Source of the DNA: Stratiolaelaps scimitus
Lineage: Eukaryota; Arthropoda; Arachnida; Mesostigmata; Laelapidae
DNA length: 64,000 bases
NCBI GenBank assembly: GCA_019614645.1
Contig: JABWDB010000005.1
Location: forward strand, 10,448,001 to 10,512,000
Direction: 5' to 3'
The notes beneath the pieces were generated by a model. The model searched no databases. It was given only the letters and a program-made list of their open reading frames with translations, and had not been told where the DNA came from. The position numbers were made by a program, and so were the translations under genes. Below are positions 10,001 through 19,546 of the stretch, piece after piece. Each line of letters begins with the position of its first letter. The stretch's first letter is position 1.

Positions 10001-11406
10001 GCGAGGCAGAGGAAGTTTTGAAAAGTTGAGTTGCATACAGATGCGACTCACGCCCCTTCACGATGGGGACCCTTACCCGGAGAACGGCGGGCCTGCGGTG
10101 AGCTGTTTTGGAGTGGGATACTCAACGACTTCAGCAGACAGTCAGTCAAACGCCCGAGTAAGATCAGCGCCAGCAGTAGGAAAAGTCTGCCTTCTCGCAT
10201 CTTCACTGCGAGTCTCTTCGCTGTAGTGGGCGAAGAAGAAATAACGAACGAGTCAACGAACGAACGAACGGTTCAGTCACTATTCGCCTCCTTGTCTTTT
10301 GGACAACTTCGATGCGGCGGGTGCGCCAAGAAAATGACTGGGACATGAATGAGAACAGAAAATAAAGGGAATCGGCCAGACCTCAAGTTGTTGGAAGACG
10401 CAAGGAGCGGCACACACCCGAGTGATACACATTGGCTCGGCCATTTTTCTGTGGTTGTTAGCTAGCGTTGATGTTGTTAAACGATAATAATGAGAATTCT
10501 ATTAAATACACAACAACTATTTTTAACGAAAGAAATAACAATCACCAATTTACGTTACTGTGTGAATTGGCAAACCAATAAAGTCTGGCTTTGATCAATG
10601 CTGAAATTCGCCTTTTTTTTTTTTTTTTTAGAGGAAAAAAAATTGCTGAAATTCGCCTAATGGTTTTGAAGTGATCGCTTGGTCGCGCCTTCTACGACGA
10701 TGATGATTAACGCTGTCAACGATTTACGCTATGAATAATTGATCCAACTGTGAAAACTGTGAAAACTGAGGTGTGACACCGATGTGCGAGGCGACGTCTA
10801 CAGCCATGAAAACCACAAGACGGATGATACACCACATATAAAAACGTCATGTAACAGGACGAAAAATTTGTGTCAACGTTACAAGCGCCGGTAACATTAC
10901 AAGCTGCGTTTTCACGAGACACATTTAAACGCAGCTCTCGATTCGAATAGTTTGTAGTACTTTGCGAGCAAGTGGACGAGCCGAAGGCACGAAAGCGATG
11001 TTTCAAAGCCAGGAAGAGGTTTTTGAGGAGAATCCTTTGAAGCAGGCGGATGCTGTGAGCTGGATGAGTCTTTCCCAATAATACCACTACTACTAATAAT
11101 AATAATAATGTTATTATCGTCTCTAGCCTTGGTAGAGTAAAACGCGTCATAAACACTCTCTATATACAGACACTTGTAGCTGCTGATCCCGAGTGAGTTG
11201 AATAAATATTCATCCACAAAAGCTTCGTCCCGATTCGTGCGGGGGAAGATGCACACTACTTTTACCATAAAACTGTAACCGCTCACTCGCTTACTAGAAC
11301 TCCAGCCTCATCTGATCAAGAGCCTCCTTATTCTCTATAGCAACTTACCGCCTCCGAGCAGAAGAACGGCGACTACACCGCCTATGTGAAACTTTTCAGG
11401 TGTCAT
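388..11406 (-). CDS. Divergent nicotinic acetylcholine receptor-like (Cys-loop) channel subunit, seven exons identified
   Basis: The product should be a subunit of a pentameric ligand-gated ion channel in the plasma membrane. The assembled exons are 11349-11406, 8893-9050, 8069-8223, 6039-6310, 4213-4410, 3600-3790 and 388-501. Every boundary is GT-AG and each exit phase matches the next entry phase (1, 0, 2, 1, 1, 0). About 344 residues precede the last exon, which adds 37. Order: signal peptide (about 1-20), N-terminal helix and ligand-binding domain, loop A with LWHPD (near 115), Cys-loop C154-C172, loop B GTWTF, vicinal cysteines 227-228 that mark an alpha-type subunit, then M1, M2, M3 and M4. 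Oddities: the Cys-loop is four residues too long, M2 is short and contains WW, and the large M3-M4 cytoplasmic loop is missing or on an exon I could not find. Family assignment is sure; ligand and ion selectivity are not, and a non-conducting role is possible. Confidence 0.9.
1431..1694 (-). pseudogene. Relic of a non-LTR retroelement polyprotein, C-terminal fragment
   Basis: About 88 codons are open and end in TAG. Key stretches are LVWVGTVVDTLAPSYVNH and LFSRLAFETLGGHGS. They match, from memory of the family, the segment downstream of the reverse transcriptase domain in many animal retroelements (pattern R-D-(V/L)TLV---...LVWD-T-VDTLAPS-, then A---K--KY, then (V/L)A-ETLG--G---FL). The Asp of the WD pair is Val-Gly here. 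No reverse transcriptase is found upstream, so this is a truncated copy. It lies in the same orientation inside the last intron of the receptor gene. Confidence 0.65.
2525..2573. repeat. GT microsatellite, interrupted
   Basis: Three GT runs separated by attttgttt and ct, inside the last receptor intron. Confidence 0.9.
3600..3790 (-). CDS. Receptor exon 6: atypical M2, M2-M3 linker and M3
   Basis: This exon of 191 nt has a gtttcag acceptor and a gtaaac donor. M2 runs from the end of exon 5 into ALLMMGVCWWPSGQ. M3 follows as a clear hydrophobic helix from about LPFNVVSV to CFISHCLQL, then a short basic/Ser-rich stretch (SASSSRRQ). By eye, M2 plus the linker is about eight or nine residues shorter than in canonical subunits. 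The hydroxyl and Leu residues that line the pore at 2', 6' and 9' are not conserved. Exits in phase 0. The splice frame and M3 make this assignment firm despite the odd M2. Confidence 0.85.
3791..4212 (-). other. Receptor intron 5
   Basis: Phase 1 GT-AG intron between the M1 and M2-M3 exons, with a pyrimidine-rich 3' end. It contains a 29-nt TA microsatellite (3972-4000). No other feature seen. Confidence 0.85.
3972..4000. repeat. TA microsatellite
   Basis: An uninterrupted alternating AT run of 29 nt inside receptor intron 5. Confidence 0.95.
4213..4410 (-). CDS. Receptor exon 5: loop C vicinal cysteines and transmembrane segment M1
   Basis: This exon of 198 nt has a gtgcag acceptor and a gtgacc donor. 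It encodes QFTCCPEVYTSLHVSLRLRR and then a hydrophobic M1 ending in LASSTFLIPNDRTDLRLIA. The adjacent cysteines at about 227-228 define an alpha-type loop C. The Tyr that normally precedes them by two residues (Y-x-C-C) is Phe here, while the Tyr after CCPEV is kept. M1 has His and Trp residues (RHLLSVHLPLLWM) where most subunits have Phe, Asn and Ile. The M1-M2 turn reads PNDRTD in place of the usual PSDSGE. Confidence 0.93.
4411..6038 (-). other. Receptor intron 4
   Basis: Phase 1 GT-AG intron of about 1.6 kb between the Cys-loop and loop C exons. Open frames inside it (for example 5678-5968 minus) show no family resemblance and no suitable splice sites. Nothing else recognised. Confidence 0.8.
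6039..6310 (-). CDS. Receptor exon 4: Cys-loop and loop B, with an enlarged Cys-loop
   Basis: This exon of 272 nt has a tttcag acceptor and a gtgcgg donor. After a GKV segment comes the Cys-loop, where C154 and C172 enclose GGAPGGLGRWFPFDEYS. The WFPFDEYSC half is the family signature, but 17 residues lie between the cysteines instead of the canonical 13; the extra residues form a Gly-rich run. Loop B follows as GTWTFHS, with Phe where Tyr is usual. The exon ends in GEWQLI, matching the conserved GEW-L before loop C. Residues about 124-214. Confidence 0.93.
6311..8068 (-). other. Receptor intron 3
   Basis: Phase 2 GT-AG intron of about 1.76 kb. It holds a perfect 14-bp inverted repeat at 7892-7940. 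The 146-codon open frame on the plus strand at 6961-7401 has no recognisable domain and is treated as chance. Confidence 0.8.
7892..7940. repeat. Perfect 14-bp inverted repeat (intronic hairpin)
   Basis: Arms 7892-7905 (taattgtcaaataa) and 7927-7940 (ttatttgacaatta) are exact reverse complements with a 21-nt spacer. The spacer itself has a four-pair stem (gttc-aga-gaac). A folded RNA would be a 49-nt hairpin. It could be a tiny MITE remnant or an RNA structure; the sequence alone does not tell which. Confidence 0.85.
8069..8223 (-). CDS. Receptor exon 3: loops D and A of the ligand-binding domain
   Basis: This exon of 155 nt runs from a ctgtag acceptor to a gtaaga donor. It encodes GELTTQIWLSLHWKDANLVW and later LPSSKLWHPDISFYN. 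These correspond to the conserved TTNVWL--W-D--L-W segment (loop D tryptophan) and the P---LW-PD---YN segment (loop A) of nAChR subunits. The loop A Asn is kept, but the next residue, usually Asn or Ser, becomes Gly across the splice junction. Residues about 73-124. Confidence 0.93.
8224..8892 (-). other. Receptor intron 2
   Basis: Phase 0 GT-AG intron of 669 nt, AT-rich, with no other feature seen. Confidence 0.85.
8893..9050 (-). CDS. Receptor exon 2: N-terminal helix and first beta strand of the ligand-binding domain
   Basis: This exon of 158 nt is bounded by a ctacag acceptor and a gtacgt donor. Its 52 full codons include SPHERQLVVDLLQYYNTVERP, matching the family pattern of an acidic or basic HE-R-L--DL---YN---RP helix. 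It then continues with VVVQVHINLQKIMKL, the equivalent of the first strand ending just before the DE/N-Q-LTT segment. It exits in phase 0, in register with exon 3. Residues about 21-72 of the assembled protein. Confidence 0.9.
9051..11348 (-). other. Receptor intron 1
   Basis: Phase 1 GT-AG intron of about 2.3 kb separating the signal-peptide exon from the ligand-binding domain. It includes a GC-rich patch with a CCG/CGC run near 9830-9850 and the short poly(T) insertion with flanking direct repeats at 10599-10657. No coding exon was recognised in either strand. Confidence 0.7.
10599..10657. mobile_element. Poly(A)-only retroposition footprint with target-site duplication
   Basis: The 14-nt sequence tgctgaaattcgcc occurs at 10599-10612 and again at 10644-10657. 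Between the copies lie 17 T residues followed by agaggaaaaaaaat. This is the layout left by target-primed insertion of a transcript that was reduced to almost nothing but its poly(A) tail, on the minus strand. Alternatively, a slippage or repair event created the duplication. Confidence 0.6.
11349..11406 (-). CDS. Receptor exon 1: start codon and signal peptide
   Basis: The 58-nt coding part begins with ATG and gives MTPEKFHIGGVVAVLLLGG plus one base, then a strong donor (gtaagt). The sequence is a short polar start followed by a hydrophobic core, as expected for a secretory signal. The phase 1 exit fits the next exon, whose first two bases complete an Ala codon at a plausible cleavage point. 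The same frame stays open upstream to another ATG near 11553, so a longer start is possible. The nearer ATG is preferred because it puts the hydrophobic core at the very N terminus. Confidence 0.78.
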
Positions 11407-11785
11407 CTTTCCCGCCGACCTTTGTGTGGCGGGTGCTTCTGCACTCACGCGTTCTGTTGCCTTTGGACTCTCTCTCTCTCTCTTTCTGTCTATCGATCTC
11501 GTTTGCGAGCTCGGCCGTAAAACCTGAAATGCAAAGAGTAGAGCACAAGCCACATGTACGCAGAATAGCAGACACTTAGGACTTGATGATTAGTCACCAA
11601 AACCTTCGACAGGTGGTCAGGGAAGGATTAAGTGAGTGAATAAGCGAAGCAAGAGGTTGACACAGCATCGCTCCCCCCCGTCGCGGCTTTGTCCACACGA
11701 CCAGATGTCCTGTATCTTCCACCAGAGCGTTTTAAGCCGGCTCGATCCGCTCACTGCAGAGTCACTACGGCACGGTCCGGAGTCG
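11407..11785. other. Interval between the receptor start and a divergent signal-peptide ORF
   Basis: This 379-nt stretch lies upstream of the receptor ATG and also upstream of the plus-strand ATG at 11786. It contains a CT-rich run (about 11465-11484) and a C run (11673-11680). It should hold the receptor 5' UTR and perhaps a bidirectional promoter; no specific core-promoter element could be named. Confidence 0.4.
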
Positions 11786-11843
11786 ATGGCGGCGGCTGTG
11801 GTACTTCTGCTGCTGGCGGTAACGGCTGCCGCGTTTTCCCGAG
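11786..11843 (+). CDS. Possible signal-peptide first exon of a divergent gene
   Basis: ATG is followed by MAAAVVLLLLAVTAAAFSR and one further base before gttt, which gives 58 nt and phase 1. That is the same length and phase as receptor exon 1, from which it points away. The peptide is an excellent secretory signal. Against it, the donor is weak (GAG then gtttgc), an alternative donor exists earlier (gtaacg after codon 11), and the frame reads into TGA after the donor. No downstream exon was linked to it. Confidence 0.3.
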
Positions 11844-13020
11844 GTTTGCGATGAATAAAAACGCATAAATCAAATTGCGCGTCATTTCATATTTGTGTTT
11901 CCCCGTATCCGCTGTATACGTGGCGTCGCCGTGCAAAACGCCACTGTATGTGGACGGAAGCCCCGGATAGGGGCTTCTGTGAGCGTGCTTGTTTGCCAGC
12001 CAGCCAGCGTGCCAGCCAACCAGGCTTTCTTCCTTCCTGCTCGACGACCCTGCCGTACACTTGTGGCTGGCAGTGCTGATTCTAATTAAATCTGCTAGCG
12101 ACTGGTGAGCCGGGCCGGCCCGGGTCGCAGGCTCTGTTGTTGGACTGCTCTGTTCGTTGTTCGACTGTGGCGGGTGGTGATGTTCGAGAGCTAGCTAGCG
12201 CTAGGACAAGCTAGGGCGAGCGGGCCAGCCAGCTCGACAGTTGAGGACGGGAACATCTCGAGGCCAGAGCTCTCTTCCGCCTGCGCGTACTCCCTTCCGC
12301 TAGGCCCTTGCAGGCCCGTACCGGCCTGTTGCTTTCGCGTCAGTTAGACATGATCACGTCAGGACGGCGGCAGTGACAGCGTCGGGTGTGCTTGGACGAA
12401 ACCCGCTGCAATATGCGCGAGAGCCATGAATGGCCCAGCGACGAACGTTGAAGCAGGCGACATCAAGCGAGTATAGAAGCACACGCACAAAGACAGACAC
12501 ACATGCAAATCCACGCAGGGATGTTCACTCATATATATACATATATATATATATATATCTTCAGTCGGAAATCAAATGTACGAGAATACGCTGAATGAAA
12601 AATCCTTCCATACCCTAAGTACACATACAGACATGTGTATACACAACGCGCATAGAGTATTGTAGTGCATTGAATGCACGAGCTGTCAGGCAAATTCGAA
12701 TATCATAGATAAATATGAATAATTCACTCTTGTACGATACAACACTTCACTATAGTATGCTTTGTTTACTTGTAGGGATTTGCTCGCGTTTGTGTCACTA
12801 TTGCCATTTGCAGTTAGAAGATACAGGATTATTAAAAGGTAATCTGCTCTTGTGATAGCGTTAACACATTATGCACTAAAAGCTACCATATTCGTATCAG
12901 GTATTTGAATTATTTCAAATATCAAGTAATAATAAAAAGTAAGTAAATAATTTGAACACATATCCCGTTCAATGTTTTCCCGATGTTTGACACTCATGGT
13001 CAAATTTCAATTACGTATCA
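11844..13020. other. Non-coding interval
   Basis: The first part (to about 12450) is GC-rich with repeated gccagcc/tagctagc-like words. The rest is AT-rich with a TA microsatellite at 12531-12558. No gene or RNA recognised. Confidence 0.5.
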
Positions 13021-13023
13021 GTG

Positions 13024-13410
13024 TCATGGTTGATACTCGCCCGAAGCATAATAATAATATCGGTCATATTCACACCGAAGTGTGTAACAGTCTATCCCTC
13101 CTGCGTGATACTTGGGACATGGTTTATCACAGAATTTACATACGAAATTGGTCTCTGGTTCATGGAAACTTTCTGTTTTACAAACTTTATGGTGGAAACC
13201 ATGTTTCGTACACCTAGTAGTTACACTTCTGTTCTCCCTGGAAGAGTCTAACTTCCAATTACTATTAACCATAGCTGGGGCTAAAAGTAACTGTTGGTCG
13301 ACTTCCGCTCTCTTCGTCATCTGGTCATCCATGAATTCTACATATGCGTCCATCTCGTTGAGGGAGAAAATCTTGCGCAGATCTTCGATGAAGACGGTTC
13401 GTCCAAAGCA
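13024..13410 (-). CDS. Unrecognised ORF with a cysteine-rich tail
   Basis: The frame is open from after a TGA near 13411 to a TGA at 13024, with the first ATG at 13353. The N-terminal half looks helical and charged (EDLRKIFSLNEMDAYVEFMD). The C-terminal half holds seven cysteines and several histidines, including ETNFVCKFCDKPCPKYH and GGIDCYTLRCEYD, followed by a Tyr-rich end. Such a C-x2-C/H-C pattern could be a zinc ribbon, as found at the C terminus of some DDE transposases, or a disulphide-rich secreted domain. I do not recognise the family. It may be a single-exon gene, a terminal exon or a transposon fragment. Confidence 0.4.
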   Translation of the reverse strand, partial: CFGRTVFIEDLRKIFSLNEMDAYVEFMDDQMTKRAEVDQQLLLAPAMVNSNWKLDSSRENRSVTTRCTKHGFHHKVCKTESFHEPETNFVCKFCDKPCPKYHAGGIDCYTLRCEYDRYYYYASGEYQP

Positions 13411-16400
13411 TCACGACGACAAATAAGCTGAGGACGGTGGCCAAATCCACAGTTAACGAAGAGGTGGGCAAAAGTAAAATGAACTACTTTTGTTAACTTG
13501 TAGTAATCAATATGATAGCCCTATAAAAAGGTAACTTTCTAATATGCTACTCTGCTGTGTTTGCATTTGTCATTGTAAATGGCGAATCTCTTTACGGAAT
13601 CCTGTGTAATTTGCACGTTCGAACGACGTAATTGTTGACTTAATTTTACTCAACCAACAAAGAATAATTAATACTAGTATGATTATTACTCTTTAGTCCG
13701 CTTCCAGTGGACTCCCCCATAATAAGCTTCCAAAGTTCCCCTAAACGTCCGAGTATGCTATGAAGTTTAGTCAAACGTGCTTTTGCACAGCGAGTTCAGT
13801 ATTTGATAGTACTACCAGTGTCATATATTGCCTAGACGGGTTCGATGCATCTATATATATACAACGAAAAAGGCCGGCAACGCGAGAAATAGAACAAACA
13901 GTTCACGGAGTTTTCTGCCCAGGCGTGATGAGGAAATGTTCGAATATCAGTTAAACATGAAAGTTAACTATTTCTCCCAGCTGTAAACAGACTTTTCCTC
14001 CACTTCGTTTGCCAATTCCACGTTATAACTCCAGCTTTCATAGGGCGACGACGTTAACTTTCAAACAGTCTGAGATGAGCTCTCGCTCCGGGGTGTCGAT
14101 ACGCGCATTGGAAGCTCGATCGGAACGCGGTCTCCGAAGGTCTGCACGAGTTGTCAGTCGATTGGGCAATACAGAGAGGCTGCTGGACAGCCTATTATTG
14201 GGTGATTGTCGCCCAATGACCTGTCGATGCCACGAGCCTATTGGCACCTTCCGTGTTTCGGCGCATTCTGTTGGGGAGAGATCGATTTGTGGCTCCGGTA
14301 GTCAAAGTAGGATCGAGTTTGATAAAATTGAAATTATCTGATCTATTCTATGATGTTATATTTGTTTGCTAGGTTTCGGTTCTCTGTCAGCAGGCGACCT
14401 GAAAATGTCCCTGCCAGAGAAAGCTAGACTTTAAATTGTTTTCGGTCGTATCTATTTGACTAATACGAATGACAACACAACAACATCACAATAAAATACA
14501 TTCAATTTTCACCTGTCTTTTACTGTCTTTCGTTAATCAAATTCGAAGCTTGGGTGCAGTGACAAGAAAATATAACTGGCCATTAGGGCGGGCGAGATTG
14601 TGTGATTTGCCACTTACCGTGTACAACCAGTGTGAAACTATACGTGGACATCGAGTAATATCCACCCTCTCCTATTCGATTGTACATAGGGGTATTTAGC
14701 CGTAACGATGAGTAGAGATCAACAAAGCAGTTACGATGGGCCCCGCGTTGTTCCCAGTGGTTATTGGCTGTTTCGTTAGCGCACAATCGGCAGCTTGATC
14801 AGCCAGCCGATCAGAGTTGCTCATTGGGGCATTGGGTCAATGACGCTGCAGCAGGTTGAGCCAACGTGTCGCATCAACATTTACGGAATCGTCCGATGAA
14901 ATCAGGGGATGGTCGGACGCCAAAGAGATTGTACCACCACCACCACCTTTCCTCTACTGTCACCCAATCGACCACGAATACAGCTCGCTGTATGCCTCTG
15001 TCCGTGTTTACTCGTAGGAGAAATCGCAGACAATCAGAGAAATTTCGTAATGGGTAAATACTCCCATTGCTCAGTGTTTCCTATGACAACGAGAAACTAA
15101 AATGCTGGCGAAAGGGCGAAGCCTATAGCTGATGTGTTGCTGGAGATAGCTTTCCGGCCTTGCAAAATACAATAAAAAGCTGTATTTGTGCTTTATCAAT
15201 TACTAAAGCTTCCTATAGAATCAGCAGTTGGCAGATCGATCGTCATGTTTCCGTACATACTTAGGAGAATTCTCGACACGACACACCTAGAACGACTAGA
15301 ACCCTCTATTGTCGCTTTCAATGACGACCGTCGCCGCCGCCTTTCGCAACGAAGTTACCATTGCCAGCTGGAACTGGCGTCTCCGGACCATCTTCACAAT
15401 GTCTTGTTGCCTGGACCACTGGCCAAGGACGGCCGCAATCGACCGTCACCTGCCTTCTGGCGTCAAGAACATTGTGTTTAGTAATTGTCTAGAGTCCGTC
15501 GTCGAAGTAGCCAGACGAGCAAGCTTCTCTTGTCATCAACGTCGCGACGGCAGAACCTTTTCATCCACCTACGCGCTGCTTTCTCCTCACTCAACAAAAG
15601 AATAGGCAGGTCGCCAGGATAGCAGGATACTTTGCTCCTGGTATCGTGCTACAGTGTGACATAGTGGTCGTGGGAAACTACAAAAAGGCTTTAAATGGGC
15701 GGTCAAACCATTTTCTTTTTGGTCCTGTCAATCTGCTTTCTGCTACAATGGGATTCTCTATAATAACTGCCCTTCTTAGTGTCGAGTGCTCTTGGTCAGA
15801 GGCAGGTCACTCCATAGCTATGTTTGTATACAACTGCCGCGTGGAGCATGGTACATGTCGAAATCACGCACTGCACGTCCTACCCACGAGGAGAAGCGGC
15901 TCGGGGACCGCCCTCTCTCATCATTATGGATAGGCAGCCTGTTTGTAGCCGGAGACTTACTCACTCAGCTCACGTGCCGTGCTTGATGACGAGACTCAAG
16001 CTAATTGGCATTTCATCCTAAAGGATTTCCCCTGTAATTATTCTGTTGTTTCAGTAACTGACACATGGACGTGTTGATTGCTTCTTTAGTCAGCCTAAAG
16101 GAATTACGCTGTCAATTGCATCAAAAAAGGCTCACCTTATGTCAATAGTGCAGTTCAACTCGCAATACTGCACAATATTCGGTTTTTTTCGTTGGTCAAA
16201 GAAATAATCCACTACCTCTAAGATATACCCCAACCTCATGGTTTGGATACTCCAGACCCTAAGGCCTGAACTGGTACGTCCAAGTTACAAAAGAAGCTGC
16301 AAAGGTAGACAATGATTAGAATCCCAATCGAATCTAATCTGCGCAGCAATAACAGCATGTGCAGGATTTCATGCCGGGTATAATTTGCAGCAGTTTCCGC

Positions 16401-17777
16401 AGTGGGTGCTCCACTCCCGCATCCTCCTCGCGACGCCTCGTTCCGCATTACACGGGTGGAGCGGTAGAGCTGTGCAAACCTTCATTGGTATCTTTGAGCG
16501 GTCGGCCCCCGGGTCGACCTTTGAAGAGTGTAAGAGAATGCTGACGAACACTGGAGAACGCCGAAGCGAAGGCCAGCTTGGCACTCGTTGGTGAACTAGT
16601 CACAGCTGAGCAAATAAACTATTACTATTGGCTGGCGGCAGGCTAACGCGACCGGTTACCAAACGGCCCACCGGTGCGGAGGTCTCCACAAGGGCTACGT
16701 ACCGCCCAAGGCATTGTGAGCACAGCGTCAAAGCCACGAAGCTTGGCGTTAGCTTCAGTTCAGTCCGACGCCGGTTCCCCTTTCGGCATTCGGCGCCAGA
16801 CGTTCGGCTGCCTCCCTTCGTCACGTTCGAGGAAGGGCCGCCGGAGCGACGCTGGCGTGTGCTTCTGTACAGTTCTGGGATCTGCTAACTTTGCACATTC
16901 GATACACACACACGCTCTGGCGGGTTCTCGCATGGACTCTCAAACCCCATAGACTCGCCGCAACAACGTCCCAACATCTCACCCCATTGCTCTCACCATA
17001 CTACAACTTCCCTATAGTTCGCTCCCGTTTGGCCCTGACTCCCCCCCCCTGGTGTCCACTACTTGCTTGGACTATCGCTCCTTCTCTCCCTCTCTCTCGT
17101 CTCCCACGTTCGCTGGATCACTTGGTACACTTCCCAGAGGAATGAGGCTGCCGGGAAACTCCCCGCAAAGGATCCCACCATTCGCTATAGCGGAATTCGT
17201 TGCTTGCCAGTCCAACGCGCCCTCTTTAGTCCGCGGGTCTAACGCTCACACGCCGAGACGGATCTCGTTGCCTCTGTGCCTCTGGTTAAGGGTTGAGGAG
17301 TGCGTCTGCAGGCCATCCTATCTATCTATCTAGAAACCGACAAGTTTCGCTGCCACAAGTTTTGCCCCGTTGCCAAGCTCACCCCGGATAGCCGCCTTGC
17401 TTCGTCTGGCTTCAGCTTGAGCACGTTGCGCCTGGTTGTGTCGATATGTTCGTTCGTCCTCCGTTCCTCAGACTCGCGCAGCCCGCTCACTCCTTTCCAC
17501 TTTGCTGCAACATGTTGCTATATAATGTAGCTCTTCCGTGCTCCTCAGCTGCCATGGTCCCGTCTTTTCAGGCGGCGTCGTTCGTCGCAGATTGCCAACG
17601 GACATTGACGCCGCATGACGGCTCGAAGGCCTGGCTTATGCCTCGGCCTTTGGCTGAAGCAGTGAGGAGTCGCTGGGTCGAAATAACAAAGTCGAGTGGT
17701 GCTGGCTGGCCTCCACTGCTGACTGTGGCCCTTGTCGACTGATGTGAATGACGGCAGCAACAGAAACAGCAACAAGA
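13411..17777. other. Long interval with no supported gene
   Basis: Many open frames of 60-110 codons overlap on both strands (for example 14009-14341, 15188-15481, 16628-16888), but none shows a family signature or splice-bounded structure that I could defend. The part from 16.3 to 17.75 kb is GC-rich and could hide 5' exons or UTR. Confidence 0.4.
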
Positions 17778-17780
17778 AAA

Positions 17781-17835
17781 GCCGAAAGCAGTACCGTCGA
17801 CGTTAAATGTTCGCTGTGGGTCAGCCTGGAAAATC
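17781..17835 (+). repeat. Dispersed repeat family, copy A (partial)
   Basis: Contains the shared core gccgaaagcagtacc, then gacgttaaatgt and cagcctggaaaa, also found in reverse orientation near 23.0 kb and 30.6 kb. In one frame it reads AESSTVDVKC...VSLEN, and copy B reads AESSTMDVKC...ISLEN, so the ancestor may have been protein-coding. This copy is the shortest. Confidence 0.7.
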
Positions 17836-18165
17836 GATTTATCTATTTAACAGCAACAAGACAACCTCGTTTGTTTTTCAACGTCATTGAGAGCCTCACG
17901 CGACACGAACGTAGAGGACACCTGAATCACTAAGTGATTACCGAGCCGCATTTTTCTGCGACCACTTTTTGGCACCGTATCGCAATAGGCCTGTACAGTG
18001 TTGTTTCTCTATTTATATCACTATCAGAACTGATATCGATAAAGGAAAATGAATGTTTACCTAGGGTGTAAAATCGAATGACGCTTCCTAATAGAAAGTA
18101 AAAAACATACGTAACTGCTTTCTAGTAGAATCTAATTTATACAACGAAACTATTGTGCTTCACAG

Positions 18166-18487
18166 GATCACTTTTCGTAGCTGGCTCACTGGTAAACTAT
18201 CAACTGGAACTCATAGTGTGGTCCCACATGGCGATCTCTGTATCCGACCATGCGAATCTGTTATCAGCAGACTTTTAGCCGTTTCGCCCGACCCGGTTGA
18301 TGGATCGGTGGTGAGATTTGGCAGGTTTTTGCTTGGCGGTCTGTCGATAGAGGCAGCGACGATTGGCCAGACGGATCTTGATGGCCGGGTCGGGGCTAGC
18401 TACTTATTCGCAGACCACAGAAGCGAACGAGTACATGTGCCACTCGTTCAGGTTAAGAACAGCTGTCGTGTGTGCCCGTATCTATAG
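18166..18487 (+). CDS. Candidate coding exon, unrecognised
   Basis: A good acceptor (attgtgcttcacag) is followed by an open frame of about 106 codons ending in TAG. It reads through RSWLTGKLSTGTHSVV, SPDPVDGSVVRFGRFLLGG and RVGASYLFADHRSER. Codon composition is balanced, with no simple-sequence bias, and no competing open frame of that length exists on the opposite strand. A possible donor lies after LVQ (gttaag). It could be a terminal exon. No family was recognised. Confidence 0.35.
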
Positions 18488-19546
18488 AGGTTAATTAATC
18501 TACCATTGTTTTCGTGTGTATATATATATGCTATATCAGCTCGCTTGATCCAAGATGACATTGTGCGCGGTGAGTTCGTCATAATGAAGTTACAGACGGT
18601 ACTTCTTTTCTAACTGTATGTGGTATTATTGTAATTATTGTTACCGTACCGTTTGCACAGCTTTTCCGCGCGCTAGTCGTCTGTTTAGACATTGCCCCCT
18701 GCCAGCGCAGACGTTTGTGCCTGTCCTTCCTCGCCAGCTAACTTTGACATCCTGGAAAGCTCCCTGTTATGACCTTCATTAAATTATGGAGTTCAAGCAA
18801 ATGACGCTCCTTGCCTTTAGTTACAAAATGTGCTCTTCATCGGATCTCTTTTCAGTCGCCCGACGGTAAGAGACGTCCACGTTTTGTGCAACTATCGCCG
18901 TTCGTGCGTCGTCCCTTCTGAGGCACTACCGCGAGGTTAGCGGCAGTTCATGGCCCACAAATAGGGCACATAGTCTTTGGCGGGCGCCATGCCTTTGTGT
19001 GCCGAGGCCATCTGGGTGCTGGACGTCTGGCCATCACATTGCTGTTCGGTGACTGCAGTTAGGTCGAGTTTTTTTTTCTTTGTTCGGCACAAGCAGCGGG
19101 AATAGCAGGAGGAAGACCATCAACGAGGGCAGCATCCCGAGCACTGGTCCTCGCAGCAACAGACCTCCCATTCGGTAACGGCGGACTCAGAGTTTGGGCC
19201 TTCGCAGATTCGTCAGAAGCCCCACTTGTTGAAGTGCTACAGTCGTCCCTTCCGGTACTGGCTCGTCGGTGCCCTTATAAGCCAGTGGTAGGTCTAGGGA
19301 GCTTAAAATAGTGCCTCCTTCCCATGTCACTACTGGCTATTCCCCGAAGCTATCTTCCTCACTCCTGTCCTTTTAGGTTTCGCCGTTCAGAGGGCGCCCC
19401 GGCCGAGACTTTGTGCTTCTCTTGACCCCGGCCCTGAAACGCCGGGTCCCAGCACTGGCCCAGAGCACTTTCGTCTGCCAGCTTGCGTGCCCATGATCTT
19501 GCGTGCTCTGGCCGTTGGTTTCTATTCATTTTTTGTGCCCATCCAG
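18488..19546. other. Interval without a recognised gene
   Basis: GC-rich, unique-looking sequence with poly(T) at about 19071-19080. Short open frames only. Confidence 0.4.

Noticed and set aside
10716..11156. 146-codon minus-strand open frame in receptor intron 1
   Set aside because: Val/Leu run comes from AAT/TAC repeats; no motif and no splice fit with the receptor.
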